A program made the translations under genes and the position numbers. The notes beneath the pieces are model-generated. The model was given only the letters and a program-made list of their open reading frames with translations. It was not told the DNA's origin and made no database searches. Shown here piece after piece: positions 22,418-35,998 of a DNA stretch of 64,000 nt (within the stretch, counting starts at the first letter, position 1; each line of letters starts with the position of its first letter). Source of the DNA: Erythroxylum novogranatense (lineage: Eukaryota; Streptophyta; Magnoliopsida; Malpighiales; Erythroxylaceae); contig CM057226.1 of NCBI GenBank assembly GCA_029891385.1, forward strand, positions 90,776,977 through 90,840,976. The letters are read 5' to 3'.

Positions 22418-25400
22418 TGTAACATCCCACCCCCTCCTGGAAGGGTAAAATAGTAAAATTGGCATAGGATGAGACTAATAGGGAATAATTAGTACTGTTC
22501 ATGCATAATAGGATTGATACACAGTATCAATTGTGTACATGGAATTTCGGTATATGCATTCATGATAATTCCCGGTAATTGGGCCTAAAGCAATTTTATT
22601 GTGATTAACGTGGTTAATGGGTTTGGAAAAATATTCTGAGTGCGCTATTAAGCGTTATAGATTTTAAGGAATTTTCAGAATTTTCTGGAATTTTCTGGAG
22701 AAAATTTTGACCGCAAAATCGCCAGAATCAGCCTAAACATGTTTTGGGGTAGAAAAGGTGATTTTCGTGCTTGAAAAATTATTTGGAGTGCACTGTTACA
22801 TGTTTTATAATTTTGGAGAATTTCATTAATTCTCAGAAAAATAATTCGGGGAAATTCTCGGACCGGATAAATCGCCAATCGATGAACAAAGTCGATTTGA
22901 TAGTGAAAATTTCTACCCAATGGCACTGTAATATTGGGTATATTATTTTGGAATTGAAATTAGAGTCATTGGAGTCGATTGGGTTAAAATTTTGATCTGG
23001 ATTAAAATATGATTAGTTTGACTTTTCTTTGCACCTTTGACCAATGAAATTTGGCCACTTATACCTTCATTAAATGCTCCTCACTTGTTCCTATCGGTTA
23101 TGCTTTGGTAAAGGAATAAAATGAGCAAGTTATTAAGTTATTAGACAACTCATCCGAGCATTTCTCCATTTGCTTTTCTCACCATCGATTTTGTTTCTTT
23201 CTTCATTTTCCTCCAAACTCAAAGGCTTTTCTTCATGCAATCAAAACCACCTTCTTTTCATGATAATAAACTCCTTGTGTGGGGTTTAGAAAGTTGAGAA
23301 AGTGGGAAGTTGGAGTAGTAGGTAAAGAGTTGAGAAGGTGGAAAGAAGACTTGATTTGGTAAGTGTTTTAGTTAAGCTTTAATTATGCTTTGATTATGTA
23401 GTTTATGAATCATGGTAGTTAGGAGCATCTAATGGGAATTGTGATGTTATTATTAAGTTTATTGATGCTTTATTTTGATGAGAAGTATAGTATAAATTAA
23501 TGGGTATAAATGTAAGGTATGTTAGGATAATGAATGGTAATGGTTAAGTTTGGTTTTAGCTTGATTTTGAATTCATATTGATGATTAATTGTGCATGGAA
23601 AGGGAAGAGGTTAGTGCTGCCAATTTTGGTAGGAATGCCTAGTGAATGTAGACATGATATAGGGACTGATTTTGTGTCCAATTGAGATGCTTATGGATGT
23701 AGGAAGGGTATTGGAATGAAAGGAAGTGAATAGAGAAGTAAAGCTGGAAAATTGATATTTGACCTAGTATACTGATTTAATTATAACTAATTATGTAGGA
23801 ATGCAAATGAGGTGAGGCTTGTGGCCACTTAAACTTTGGGATGTTGGCTACATTTTGTGTGAAATAGGTGTTGTCTAATTTTAACTTTAAGGGGTTGCAA
23901 TATGGCTTGGAAAGTTACTGTTCTTAACTGGAATAAACAGTACCCGAAATCATACCTTAGAGTTTTGCTAATTTTTATGAATTAATTGAGATGGAATTAG
24001 GGAGAATGGTCTTCATGAAAGTTGTAGCATATTGAATTATCTTTCCATTGCTACTGATATTGCTATTTTTAGAGTTGTATATTGGGAGATATGAATTGAT
24101 TACTATTGACTGGTTTTGAGCATTTTGATGAAACCTAGTCTAAGTGTGATTTTGTGAGTTTTCGGATTGGAGGCAATTTTACCATTTTATGTGGACTGAA
24201 TTGGTGTGAATGAGCTTCTGAAAAGTTATAGAGGAAGAGATTACCTTGAAATTGATATATGGTGTGTAATTTTTAGAAGTCAGAATGGGGAGTTATGATT
24301 TTGCAAAGATTGACCCTACATTAGGTTATAAATGGCTGATCATAACAGTAGCTTCCATAACAGTTTTGAAATTGTTAGAGATCGAATTGGATGTTGAGTG
24401 CTTCATGAAAATTGAAGTTTGAGATGTTATCTTTTCATGGATATAAAGTTCTGATTTTACTGACTTGTGTACAGGGAGTTATGCTTGTTATAAGATTACT
24501 GCTCAAATTGGATGATTTCAGGGACAACATCATTGATTGAATTATTTGACCAAGTTAACAATGGAATTGGATTTTTAGTTGTTCATAAAAGTTAGAGATA
24601 ACATTGGGACCTTGATGAGCATATTTATTGTGCAATTTTTGACTGAACAGAATGAGAGTTATTAAATTTGAAATGTACTGTTCTATTTTAATGGGATTTG
24701 AGTAGGCTGTAGCTTTGAAGGGATATTTGACACCCTTAGGGGTGAAATTGATTTTTATGGTCTCTTGAGAATTGTAGAGCTTTTCATAAGCTTTCCAACA
24801 AGGTATAGTTTGCATTTTTCAGAAATGTGTAGAAAGAGTTATGTGTGTTGGAAGTTTGGTTGGAAATCGAAAATAAAGGGGAAATAAGGGTTATATATAA
24901 AATATAAATTGTTGAGTTTTGGTTTCTTTCGTGAATAACTTTTCCGTCCGACGTCCGATTGACCTGATTCTTGAGGCATCGGATTCATTGAATATTTAAT
25001 TTCATTTTCTGAGAGATTCGGGATTTTTAGACGAGAATTTGACGTAGCCGGTAATGAACGGTGAATCATCGTTTTATTTAATTGGGGACCTATAGAGGTC
25101 CGAATTGCGACCGTCGGTGCCAATAGGTTTCTAAATTTTGATGAATTTTATAATGGAAAAAAGGGATTAGGGCGGAATTCATGAACATGCATATCTCCTC
25201 AATATGAGCACAAATTTTATATTTAGTGACTCGTTTTTCTCGATTCATATAGAGGCCCAATTGAGCGTCGATTGACCGACGTCACGAGACTTCCGCATTA
25301 GCTCGGAGTAATAGGTGAGTAACCTAGTTGGTTTCTCAAATTTCTGGTTGCTTATATGTTCTACGTGAATTACATGCAATGATGAACTGTATGATTTTGG

Positions 25401-26383
25401 CATGTATAAGAGTAGACTATTGTATGTTTACCGATTTTATTGATTACATGACACCGACATCGATATCTCGGGCTTTATAGCCATAATCTTGAATATCGCT
25501 ATTCGGGCTTTATAGCCATATCATTGATTTATCGATACACGGGCTTTATAGCCAAACACCGTACATTTATCGAATATCGCATCGCATGCATAATTGCATG
25601 ATCGATAATGGACGTGCCTAAGTTGCTATTTTCTTGAAAAGAGCTTTGAGCTCTCACATCAGATCGACCGCCTCTAGCCCAGGGGAGAAATCGACGCGTC
25701 CCCACCGAACACCGACCGAGCACTTGGGCACAACATGAATAAGCGGAAAGAGTCACATATGCATTGCATTCGCACAAATGATGCTCGTGTCCGCCTCGTG
25801 ATGGCATGTGTTCTTGTGAATGGTCATCGTTCTTTGGACATTGTTATTGATCGCCATCGGTAATTGATGATTCTTGTACTATGTTGTACGCCATGTGCGT
25901 AATGCATCATTCGAGTGAACCATCGATGATGGTTTTCACCGAGTTCGCAAAACTCACCCAAAATTTGCATCTATTTTTCAGGTCTGAAGAATACCGGTTG
26001 ACACGGAGTATGTCTCCGTAGACGAGTAAAGGTTAGAGATCGGGATCAGTTCAGGTATCGCATTAGTGTCTTAGTAAATTGTGTTCCACAATCACTGTAT
26101 AACAAGGCTTTGTATTTTTACTGAGCCCATTGTGGTTTTAATGTTTTACTGCATTGTCCGATTGTAAATTATTACTGGATGACTGTAATAACTGAAACCG
26201 GTTTATATTGAACACGGGTTTTATTTACTTACTGTGTTAGCCGCGCTAACGTTGAATTAATGGCTCCAAAAAAAAAAAAATGTATACTGAGTTTTACATC
26301 GACTGATGTAGTACGCCACTCTCATGGCACGGACTGGATATCACCAACGATATCGGGTTGGGTCTTACGGAGTGGGTGTTACA
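22418..26383 (+). repeat. 5' LTR of the LARD-like element
   Basis: About 3.97 kb, TGTAACATCCC...GTGTTACA. The middle (about 22990-24880) is almost identical to the other LTR, while both ends differ at many small sites. No ORF of interest. A poly(A) run lies near 26266. Confidence 0.88.
25468..25556 (+). repeat. Three copies of a GGGCTTTATAGCC motif
   Basis: GGGCTTTATAGCC occurs three times about 35 bases apart inside the LTR, and again in the other LTR (about 33125-33215). The motif is close to self-complementary (GGGCT...AGCC), so hairpins are possible. Confidence 0.85.
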
Positions 26384-26389
26384 TTTAGG

Positions 26390-26400
26390 TGGTATCGAGC
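26390..26400 (+). promoter_or_regulatory. Degenerate Met-tRNA primer-binding site
   Basis: TGGTATCGAGC differs from the standard TGGTATCAGAGC by loss of one A. It lies six bases inside the LTR end. Confidence 0.7.
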
Positions 26401-29400
26401 CCGTGAGTACGTAATGTATCCGGGCACCGTTTGGAACATAGGTTGCATGCATTTGAGTCGCGTCGTTGCGCATCGTGGTAATCGATCCTAGTTAGAGTCG
26501 CATCGAAGATAAATCCTATGGTGCATAAGTGTCAGTGACTAAGTGAGAGAAGAGTGAGGCTGGATTAGAGTGTAAATCCTCAAAAGGGATAATCAATTAG
26601 GAAAGGATAAAGGAAAATGGATAAGAAGGTTGATATTGATCGGGTTAGAAACCCTCATATGTGATAGAGAATGGTGTGTTGGCCTAGACTAATTAAGAAT
26701 TTCCAATTAAATTGACAATATTATGGTGACAGAAAAATGAAGATGTTGAGAACTTGAGAGGTCCATTAGAGATATGGGAAGATCTAAGTGAAATTAAAAG
26801 TCTTAATGGTTAGGTAATTACGATTCATTGTATATGTCATGAAAAGGGAAATATTGAATTGAGTAAAATGTAGATGATCTAATCGGGCATATTTTGATTC
26901 ATCGTATTCGAGTTAAAGATCGTAGATATTATAAGCGAAGATAATAGCGAAATGGAAAGAAGCTCAATAGAGTCAGAATTGCCATCGAGAACCGAAAGAA
27001 CCAAGAAAAGTAAGATGCCCAAGTGCCTATTAGAGTGAGATAAAAGTGTACAGATAAATCAAGAATTTGTGAAATGGTTATGATCTGAACCGCATAAGCT
27101 TGAGATTGAAATGGTTATGTGATTATTGTGTTACAAGTTTGGAAATTCGTATGATAAAATCATAAAGGAAAAACAGACATGATGATTTCTCTTGATGGTG
27201 TATCGGAAATTCTGAATTAGGTGTATATGGACACAAAATGGTAAATGGATAGGCATATAGATAGAGATAAAATGGAGTGGTATCAACGATTTTGTGGGTA
27301 TTGGGGACCGTGAACACCGATCATGATCGTTTGAGGAAAATAGAAGATAAGTAGCAGAAATGTAATGAAAAAATGTAATAATAATGATCATAAGTTGATA
27401 AGCTAAATTGATATGACCTTACAAGGTCAAGTTGCACGTCACGGATATGGGAATGAGCCATACAGTTTAATGATACGGGAGAATGAAATAAAGATCTTGA
27501 AATGAATGAAACCACAATAGTGGTATATGAAATGAGTTATCGATTTCGGTTGATTTACCGTTAGGAGTATCTATTAGACAAGTAATGTTGATTATGATTA
27601 ATGAAACGATGTGAAAGATACACGGAAATCATAGAGGAAATGAGCGGTGAATGCTTAGAATGGTTATAAGTGTAAAGCTCATAATGGGTTAAAGTAAGAC
27701 ATAAGTGACCGAGAGTGTACTGTATGAGAGGAAATGAAAATGATTCGCATCAATTATTTATTTAAGAATTAGCATAAACGGAAAGGAGTCTTATGGAAGT
27801 CTGAATTGTATCGGTTACAAATTGGTTTCGGAGTGAATGCTATGGTATAGATTACGAATAAGTGTGAAAGAAAGTATTTAAGGATCATCATAAGGAACCT
27901 TCGTGAAAGGAATGTTTTGATATTTAAATTATGGCATAAAATTGTTCTAATTGAGATTATGCATTATAGTGAAGAAGGATTGAAAAGCAATTAGGGATAA
28001 TAATTGGTTGATGTGACTTTCGTGAACCGTATAAAGATGGTATCAAGACGAACGGTCAAATGGATAGAAGTATGGACAAAATTAAAAGTGAAATTGGGTC
28101 ATAGCTTATATTGTTGTGGTTATCTGCACTTGTGTGTGAAATGTAAAGTATCCAACATAAGTGAAATTTTAATTGGAGGTAATCCTATTGCAATGTGAAG
28201 TGAATCGATCTCCATTTATGATGTAAAACTGTTGAGGAATCTAGATTTGAAACGAAGAATAAAAGAGTCCCGAACTGAAAAGTGAGATACTAAAATAAAA
28301 TGGAAATTTTGGAGGTCCAAGTACGAATGACAAGGTATTAACATATGTTGATATGAATCATATAAAAACAATTGAGAAGAGAAAATGAAAAAGAGTAACT
28401 AAATAGAGACAAGAGGGTCAAAAGGGAAACTGACAATGAGGTAATGTAGTGACACCTTCATAAAGAAATTGCAGATACACTCATTGTAGACTCAATGAAA
28501 AGGGTAAAAGATGTATGGTAAAGTCAATAAGACCCTAATAGGGATTTATGCGAGGTAAACAAATGGTAGTAATCGTGATTAGAGATGAATGTGTTTGGAA
28601 GTGTTGAGCGGTGAAAAGTGAAAAGAACGATAGGACTAATTGAGGAATCGACATCGATGATATACATACTTTGGAAGAGTGGGGGCGTGAGTATTGAATC
28701 TGCGACAATATGTTGAACAGTATGAAATAAATTGAATCGACTGTGATAAATGGTACTGGTGTCATGCTCGCGATTGAAAGCCTTGAGACCGAGATTCCTA
28801 TAAGGATACATCGGGTTAATTTGAGGAAAGAGACCGGTGTAAATACGACAATGCTGAAATGAACGAACAATTCTACCTACTAAACTCAACTAGTGAATGT
28901 GATAATGCTGCATTGAATGATCAATTACGATATTGGGATTTTCAATGAGTGTCAAGCGATTATGGGTAATTGTGAAGTGTTTCGAAAATTGAAGTTGTAA
29001 ATCTAGTGATAAGAATGGTTAAGAGTGCAGAAAGTAAAGTGATAAATTTTATGATGAGTTTGAATATACGAATGGAATTGGAAAACAATAGTGAAAAATT
29101 CAAAGAAGAAGTAAGTGTATTCGATAAAAGGTATTAGAACAAGAAAGTGAGCAATCAAAGTTAGACATTCTAGTAAGCATATTTGAAAAGTGAAATTGAG
29201 TAATTGTAGGTATAGAATGAAGTGATTATTGGCTCAAGTGTTTATAGGTTGAATGTCCAATAGGAAAAGGTTTGATTATGGTCGTGTTATGTAGTTTTGA
29301 TTCATTGGAGGAATATCTTGTTACATCGCATTGCTCTACCGGGAGTTAAAGACCATAATGGATTTGAGACTAAAATGTGTGAGAAAAAGGAAAGTTGACC

Positions 29401-30062
29401 TAGGAAAACTGCATGGGTTAGCTAAAGTGGATCAGGATCGGACAAATGAAACAGAGTAAAAGGTATATCCGAATAAAGTGTGTGGACACTATAGAATAGT
29501 GAATTGTCTTACGAGAATCGAATTTAAATATAAAGTGAATGGCATACAACAAATGACTACATTAGGTACATTATTACTGAGTATAGTGAAGTGGAATTAA
29601 ATGTCACTGTATTGGTACCAAATGAATGTAAATCGTCCCTGACGTGATTAAGGGAGGTACCAAAGACATGGAGATGTCCTCAATGGAATACGAATTGAAC
29701 TATATGGCACTGTGGGAAAAAGGTGTTAGAGGAATAAAATGTGATAAGTGAATAGGTTCGAAAATACTGAACTGAGTCAAATATCGAAACCACAGGTAAT
29801 GGCTATTCTAGAAATGGCAAGTGAGATAGCTAAGAAAATGAGATCGCCAACTAATAGTCTTGTTAATCAAATCATCGTCCCTAAGTGATAATGAGTTAGC
29901 CAAATTAGTAATCGAACCACTGACCGAGAGTGGTTATTGTAATCACCGACAAGTGAATCATTAAGTGGAAAAGTGTATGGGATATGTAGAATCATGTGAT
30001 TCTTGTCATAGTGAATCGTTGATCGAGAATTTCGAGGACGAAATTCTTATAAGGAGGGAGAA
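26401..30062 (+). other. Non-coding interior of the LARD-like element
   Basis: About 3.7 kb, purine-rich on the plus strand. I looked for gag, protease, reverse transcriptase, integrase and chromodomain motifs in all frames and saw none; the longest open frames (about 28524-28889, minus) have no family resemblance. It ends with a polypurine tract AAGGAGGGAGAA (30051-30062). Confidence 0.75.
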
Positions 30063-33000
30063 TCAGAATATCCCACCCCTCCTGGAAGGTAAAATAGTAA
30101 AATTGGCATAGGATGAGACTAATAGGGAATAATTAGTCTCGTTCATGCATAATAGGATTGATACACGTATCAATTGTGTACATGGAATTTCGGTATATGC
30201 ATTCATGATAATTCCTTAATTGGGCCTAAAGCAATTTTATTGTGATTAACGTGGTTAATGGGTTTGGAAAAATATTCGAGTGCGCTTATTAAGCGTTATA
30301 GATTTTAAGGAATTTTCAGAATTTTTCGGAATTTTCGAGAAAATTCTGACCGCAAAATCGCCAGAATCGCCTAAACATGTTTTGGGGTAGAAAAGGTGAT
30401 TTTCGTGCTTGAAAATTATTTGGAGTGCCTTGTTACATGTTTTATAATTTTGGAGAATTTCATTAATTCTCGAAAAATAATTGGGAAATTCTCGGATCGG
30501 ATAAATCGCCAATTGGCGAACCAAATTCGATTTTCTAGAATAAAATTTCTACCCAATGGCACTGTAATATTGGGTATATTATTTTGGAATTGAAATTAGA
30601 GTCATTGGAGTCGATTGGGTTAAAATTTTGATCTGGATTAAAATATGATTAGTTTGACTTTTCTTTACACCTTTGACCAATGAAATTTGGCCACTTATAC
30701 CTTCATTAAATGCTCCTCACTTGTTCCTATCGGTTATGCTTTGGTAAAGGAATAAAATGAGCAAGTTATTAAGTTATTAGACAACTCATCCGAGCATTTC
30801 TCCATTTGCTTTTCTCACCATCGATTTTTGTTTCTTTCTTCATTTTCCTCCAAACTCAAAGGCTTTTCTTCATGCAATCAAAACCACCTTCTTTTCATGA
30901 TAATAAACTCCTTGTGTGGGGTTTAGAAAGTTGAGAAAGTGGGAAGTTGGAGTAGTAGGTAAAGAGTTGAGAAGGTGGAAAGAAGACTTGATTTGGTAAG
31001 TGTTTTAGTTAAGCTTTAATTATGCTTTGATTATGTAGTTTATGAATCATGGTAGTTAGGAGCATCTAATGGGAATTGTGATGTTATTATTAAGTTTATT
31101 GATGCTTTATTTTGATGAGAAGTATAGTATAAATTAATGGGTATAAATGTAAGGTATGTTAGGATAATGAATGGTAATGGTTAAGTTTGGTTTTAGCTTG
31201 ATTTTGAATTCATATTGATGATTAATTGTGCATGGAAAGGGAAGAGGTTAGTGCTGCCAATTTTGGTAGGAATGCCTAGTGAATGTAGACATGATATAGG
31301 GACTGATTTTGTGTCCAATTGAGATGCTTATGGATGTAGGAAGGGTATTGGAATGAAAGGAAGTGAATAGAGAAGTAAAGCTGGAAAATTGATATTTGAC
31401 CTAGTATACTGATTTAATTATAACTAATTATGTAGGAATGCAAATGAGGTGAGGCTTGTGGCCACTTAAACTTTGGGATGTTGGCTACATTTTTGTGTGA
31501 AATAGGTGTTGTCTAATTTTAACTTTAAGGGGTTGCAATATGGCTTGGAAAGTTACTGTTCTTAACTGGAATAAACAGTACCCGAAATCATACCTTAGAG
31601 TTTTGCTAATTTTTATGAATTAATTGAGATGGAATTAGGGAGAATGGTCTTCATGAAAGTTGTAGCATATTGAATTATCTTTCCATTGCTACTGATATTG
31701 CTATTTTTAGAGTTGTATATTGGGAGATATGAATTGATTACTATTGACTGGTTTTGAGCATTTTGATGAAACCTAGTCTAAGTGTGATTTTGTGAGTTTT
31801 CGGATTGGAGGCAATTTTACCATTTTATGTGGACTGAATTGGTGTGAATGAGCTTCTGAAAAGTTATAGAGGAAGAGATTACCTTGAAATTGATATATGG
31901 TGTGTAATTTTTAGAAGTCAGAATGGGGAGTTATGATTTTGCAAAGATTGACCCTACATTAGGTTATAAATGGCTGATCATAACAGTAGCTTCCATAATA
32001 GTTTTGAAATTGTTAGAGATCGAATTGGATGTTGAGTGCTTCATGAAAATTAAAGTTTGAGATGTTATCTTTTCATGGATATAAAGTTCTGATTTTACTG
32101 ACTTGTGTACAGGGAGTTATGCTTGTTATAAGATTACTGCTCAAATTGGATGATTTCAGGGACAACATCATTGATTGAATTATTTGACCAAGTTAACAAT
32201 GGAATTGGATTTTTAGTTGTTCATAAAAGTTAGAGATAACATTGGGACCTTGATGAGCATATTTATTGTGCAATTTTTGACTGAACATAATGAGAGTTAT
32301 TAAATTTGAAATGTACTGTTCTATTTTAATGGGATTTGAGTAGGCTGTAGCTTTGAAGGGATATTTGACACCCTTAGGGGTGAAATTGATTTTTATGGTC
32401 TCTTGAGAATTGTAGAGCTTTTCATAAGCTTTCCAACAAGGTATAGTTTGCATTTTTCAGAAATGTGTAGAAAGAGTTATGTGTGTTGGAAGTTTGGTTG
32501 GAAATCAGAAAATAAAGGGGGAAATAAGGGTTATATATAAAAATATAAATTGTTGAGTTTTGGTTTCTTTCGTGAATAACTTTTCCGTCCGACGTCCGAT
32601 TGACCTGATTCTTGAGGCATCGGATTCATTGAATATTTAATTTCATTTTCTGAGAGATTCGGGATTTTTAGACGGGAATTTGACGTAGCCCCGGGTAACG
32701 GAACGGTGAATCACTGTTTTATTTAATTGGGGACCTATAGAGGTCCGAATTGCGCACCGTCAGCGCCAATAGGTTTCTAAATTTTTGATGAATTTTTATA
32801 ATGGAAAAAAAGGAGATTAGGGTCGGAATTCATGAACATGCATATCTCCTCAACATGAGCACAAATTTTATATTTAGTGACTCGTATTTTTCTCGATTCA
32901 TATAGAGGCCCAATTGAGCGCCGATTGACCGACATCACGAGACTTCCGGCATTAGCTCGAAGTAATAGGTGAGTAACCTAGTTGGTTTCTCAAATTTCTG

Positions 33001-34060
33001 GTTGCTTATATGTTCTACGTGAATTACATGCAATGATGAATCTGTATGATTTCGCATGTATAAGAGTAGACTATTGTATGTTTCTTGATTTTCTTGTACT
33101 ACATGACACCGACATCGATATATCGGGCTTTATAGCCATAATATGAATATCGCTATCTCGGGCTTTATAGCCATATCATTGATTTACTGATACACTGGGC
33201 TTTATAGCCAAACACTGTACATTTACTGAATACTGCACTGCATGCATAATTGCATAATCAGATAATGGACGTGCCCTAAGTTGCTATTTTTACTGAAAAG
33301 AGCTTCGAGCTCTCACTCTGTACCGACCGGGCCTCTAGCCCGAGGGGAGAAATCCCTGACGCGTCCCCACTGAACACTGATTGAGCACTTGGGCACAATA
33401 CTGAATAACTGGAAAGAGTCACATATGCATTGCATTCGCACAAATGACCGCATTCGTATCTTGCTCGTGATGGCATGTATTCTCGTGAATGGTCTCATCG
33501 TTTGGACATTGTTATTGATCGCCATCTTGGTAATTGATGATTACTGTACTATGTTGTACGCCATGTGCGTAATGCATCATTTGAGTGAACCATCGATGAT
33601 GGTTTCTCACTGAGTTCGCAAAACTCACCTAAAATTAGCATCTATTTTTCAGGTCCTGAAGAATACCCCGGTTGACACGGGAGTATGTCTCTGTAGACGA
33701 GTAAAGGTTAGAGATCGGGATCGGTTAGGTCTGCATTAGTGTCTTAGTAAATTGTGTTCGCAATCAACGTATAACAAGGCTTTGTATTTTCTTGAGCCCA
33801 TTGTGGTTTTAATGTTTTATCAGACCGTCCGATTGTAAATTATTCTTGGATGATCAGTAATAATCAAACCGGTTTATATTGAACACGGGTTTTATTTACT
33901 TACTGTGTTAGCCGCGCTAACGTTGAATTAATGGCTCCAAAAAGAAAAAAAAAGTATCTTGAGTTTTACATCGACCGATGTAAGACGCCACTCTCATGAG
34001 GCACGGACTCGGATATCACCAACGATATCGGGTTCGGTCTTACGGAGATGGGGTGTTTCT
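30063..34060 (+). repeat. 3' LTR of the LARD-like element
   Basis: About 4.0 kb partner of 22418-26383. Its first bases read TCAGAATATCCC where the other copy has TGTAACATCCC, and its end reads GGTGTTTCT where the other ends GGTGTTACA. The GATAT duplication right after it fixes the border. Confidence 0.85.
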
Positions 34061-34065
34061 GATAT

Positions 34066-34739
34066 ATTTGAAAAAGGTTTAGGGGTTTTTCTCATACCGG
34101 GACCCCAGAGGACCGAATTCCAAGTGTGATGGACCACTTCAAGATATATATACATATATATATATATGATTAATTAATTAAATAATTAATTAATATATGT
34201 ATATATATGTTGAAAACGTGGAAAGGAATGGAAGATTCCATTCCATGCTTAGTCATCACTTTCATTAAATGTTAAAGACAAGTGTACTAAAGGACAAAAA
34301 CAATGAAAGAGGAGAAGAGTTGATCGTTGGCTTTGAATAAAAGCATAAGAAGAAAGAGTTTCTTCACTTTTTGAGATAGATCATCGTGGATTGAAAAGAG
34401 GAAGTAAGGTTTTTGAGAAAAACCTAAGTCTTCATCTTCTCCATCGATTCCTCACTTTCTCCTCCAAGTTTTTCATCCTCCATCTTCATTGATTCAAGCT
34501 CTCCATAGAACAAAGGTAAGATCTAGCAGTCTTTAATTTGTTCTAGCTATTCCCGGGTCAAAGGGTTTGTCTCGGTTAGGTTCTCCGATCTCTGCGTGGA
34601 TACCGTTAGAGACGGTCTCCTTTGGCCGTTATGGTTTGAGTTTGTTGTATTACATGGATCCGGCTTTGGGAAGGTCCCTAATAAAATTTTTGTTTTCCGC
34701 AGAGTGGGCATGTGATGCTCACACCGGGATTTTCCAACA
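34066..34739 (+). repeat. Older retrotransposon LTR-like fragment, part 3
   Basis: Non-coding continuation of the sequence cut at 22412. It contains an AT-rich palindromic stretch (34146-34210) and ends in a GGGATTTTCCAACA block near 34739 that would suit an LTR 3' end. Together the three parts are about 2.5 kb. No coding sequence was seen. Confidence 0.4.
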
Positions 34740-35206
34740 CACGATAAGTTCATGATACCATGAAAAGAGTATTTTTACTATAAAAAACATAATTATTATT
34801 GATGAAAAATATGAAAATACATATCCTTTAAACATAGGTTGTCGAGATAAGATAGACAAGATAAAATAACTATTATAATAATATATAATAAATAAGGATA
34901 ATATCTACTAATATATATTTATTTTATCACTAAAACCAATGATAAAAAAACCCAACCAATTCGGATGATTCAACCCGAAAAAAATTTGAACTTTCTAACT
35001 TTCTGATTTGATTTTTAACTTTCAGGGTCGAATTATTTTAATAAATTTTGTTGTTAAAAATTGACTAGTTTATTAATTAATCAATCAAAATTTGTAAATT
35101 ATTAACTTCTTATAAACTAAAATAAATCAATTAATTTTTATTCAACAATATCTTTTTAATTAAACTTTAAATTCTTTTATAGATAAAGACAATTTCTTTA
35201 AATTAT
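34740..35206. other. AT-rich spacer
   Basis: Very AT-rich and non-coding; no feature recognised. Confidence 0.6.
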
Positions 35207-35216
35207 ATTTCAAATT

Positions 35217-35998
35217 AGGGATGACAATGGGTAGGGTTTGATTTGGGTATTACTCTATCCATATCTATATCCATTTTTTATGACTCAATCATATCCATAT
35301 TCATATCCATCGGTTTTTACGATTTACTATCAATATCCAAATCCATTGGGTTGTTCAGGTTTTTGGATATCCATCGGGTTGTGTAATACATAAAAATATA
35401 ACTTCTAAATAGAAAATATAAAGAGTACATTTTTGCGAACGCTCCAGATCAAAATTACTTTAATAATAACAAGTCAATATTTTGATTTGTATGTCTTAAA
35501 AAACTATAAAATTGGAATAATAAAATCATAATGTTTAGTATAAAGATAACATATATTTTTACAATTAAGAATTGAAACAAAGACTAAAATATCTAAAGTT
35601 TCAAATTGTCTTTACGTGAACTCCACAATATTTAAAACTCCATCTCCATATTCTTTGCATTATTATCATCCTATAAAAAATAAAATATGATAAAAAAGGT
35701 GAGTCCTGAGGAATAAAGTGGAGATTTCAAAATTGTTTTTTTAAATATAATATTAATATTTTATTATATTTAACCATAAATATTCAGAAAAACAAAAAAA
35801 ATAAAGTTCATAAAAAACGAGTAGGATATGGGTATTCATGATTTGAGTTATCACTAGACTCATATCCAAATCCATATCCACATCTATTTTTCAACATCCA
35901 TTTAAAATCTATTTAAAGTCCATTTTTTAGCCTCCATGTCCCTTTTTTGAGTCGGGTGGTTCGGATACTAATCGGGTCGAAAACCCGCTGTCATCCCT
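35217..35998. mobile_element. Small DNA transposon (MITE-like) with perfect 10-bp target duplication
   Basis: The ends AGGGATGACA (35217-35226) and TGTCATCCCT (35989-35998) are perfect inverted repeats. They are flanked by ATTTCAAATT on both sides (35207-35216 and 35999-36008). The 782-bp interior is AT-rich with repeated ATCCATATCC-type words and no ORF. A 9-11 bp duplication suggests a Mutator-like family, but the short termini leave the superfamily open. Confidence 0.85.

Larger units (their letters stand above)
22418..34060 (+). mobile_element. LARD-like large non-coding LTR retrotransposon
   Basis: An 11.6-kb unit is flanked by a perfect GATAT target duplication (22413-22417 and 34061-34065). 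Two direct repeats of about 4 kb enclose 3.7 kb with no recognisable gag or pol. Right of the left LTR is TGGTATCGAGC, close to the Met-tRNA primer site. Left of the right LTR is CGAGGACGAAATTC plus a purine tract, the signature 3' end of Tekay/Del chromoviruses. The proportions match the LARD class (long LTRs, non-coding interior). It must have been mobilised by proteins from a related autonomous element, plausibly the family of the solo LTR at 58969-62899, whose sequence is recognisably related. Confidence 0.85.

Noticed and set aside
24555..24815. Minus-strand 86-codon frame, repeated at 32193-32453
   Set aside because: Present in both LTRs of the LARD-like element because the LTRs are copies; no domain was recognised.
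25461..25560. Spaced repeats resembling a CRISPR array
   Set aside because: Only three short copies, inside a plant LTR and duplicated in the other LTR. CRISPR does not occur in nuclear plant DNA.
28524..28889. 121-codon minus-strand frame in the LARD interior
   Set aside because: No recognisable domain, overlapped by another frame of similar length, and embedded in non-coding repeat DNA.
34146..34210. AT-rich palindromic stretch considered as a MITE or origin
   Set aside because: Simple alternating AT and TTAA repeats with no flanking duplication.
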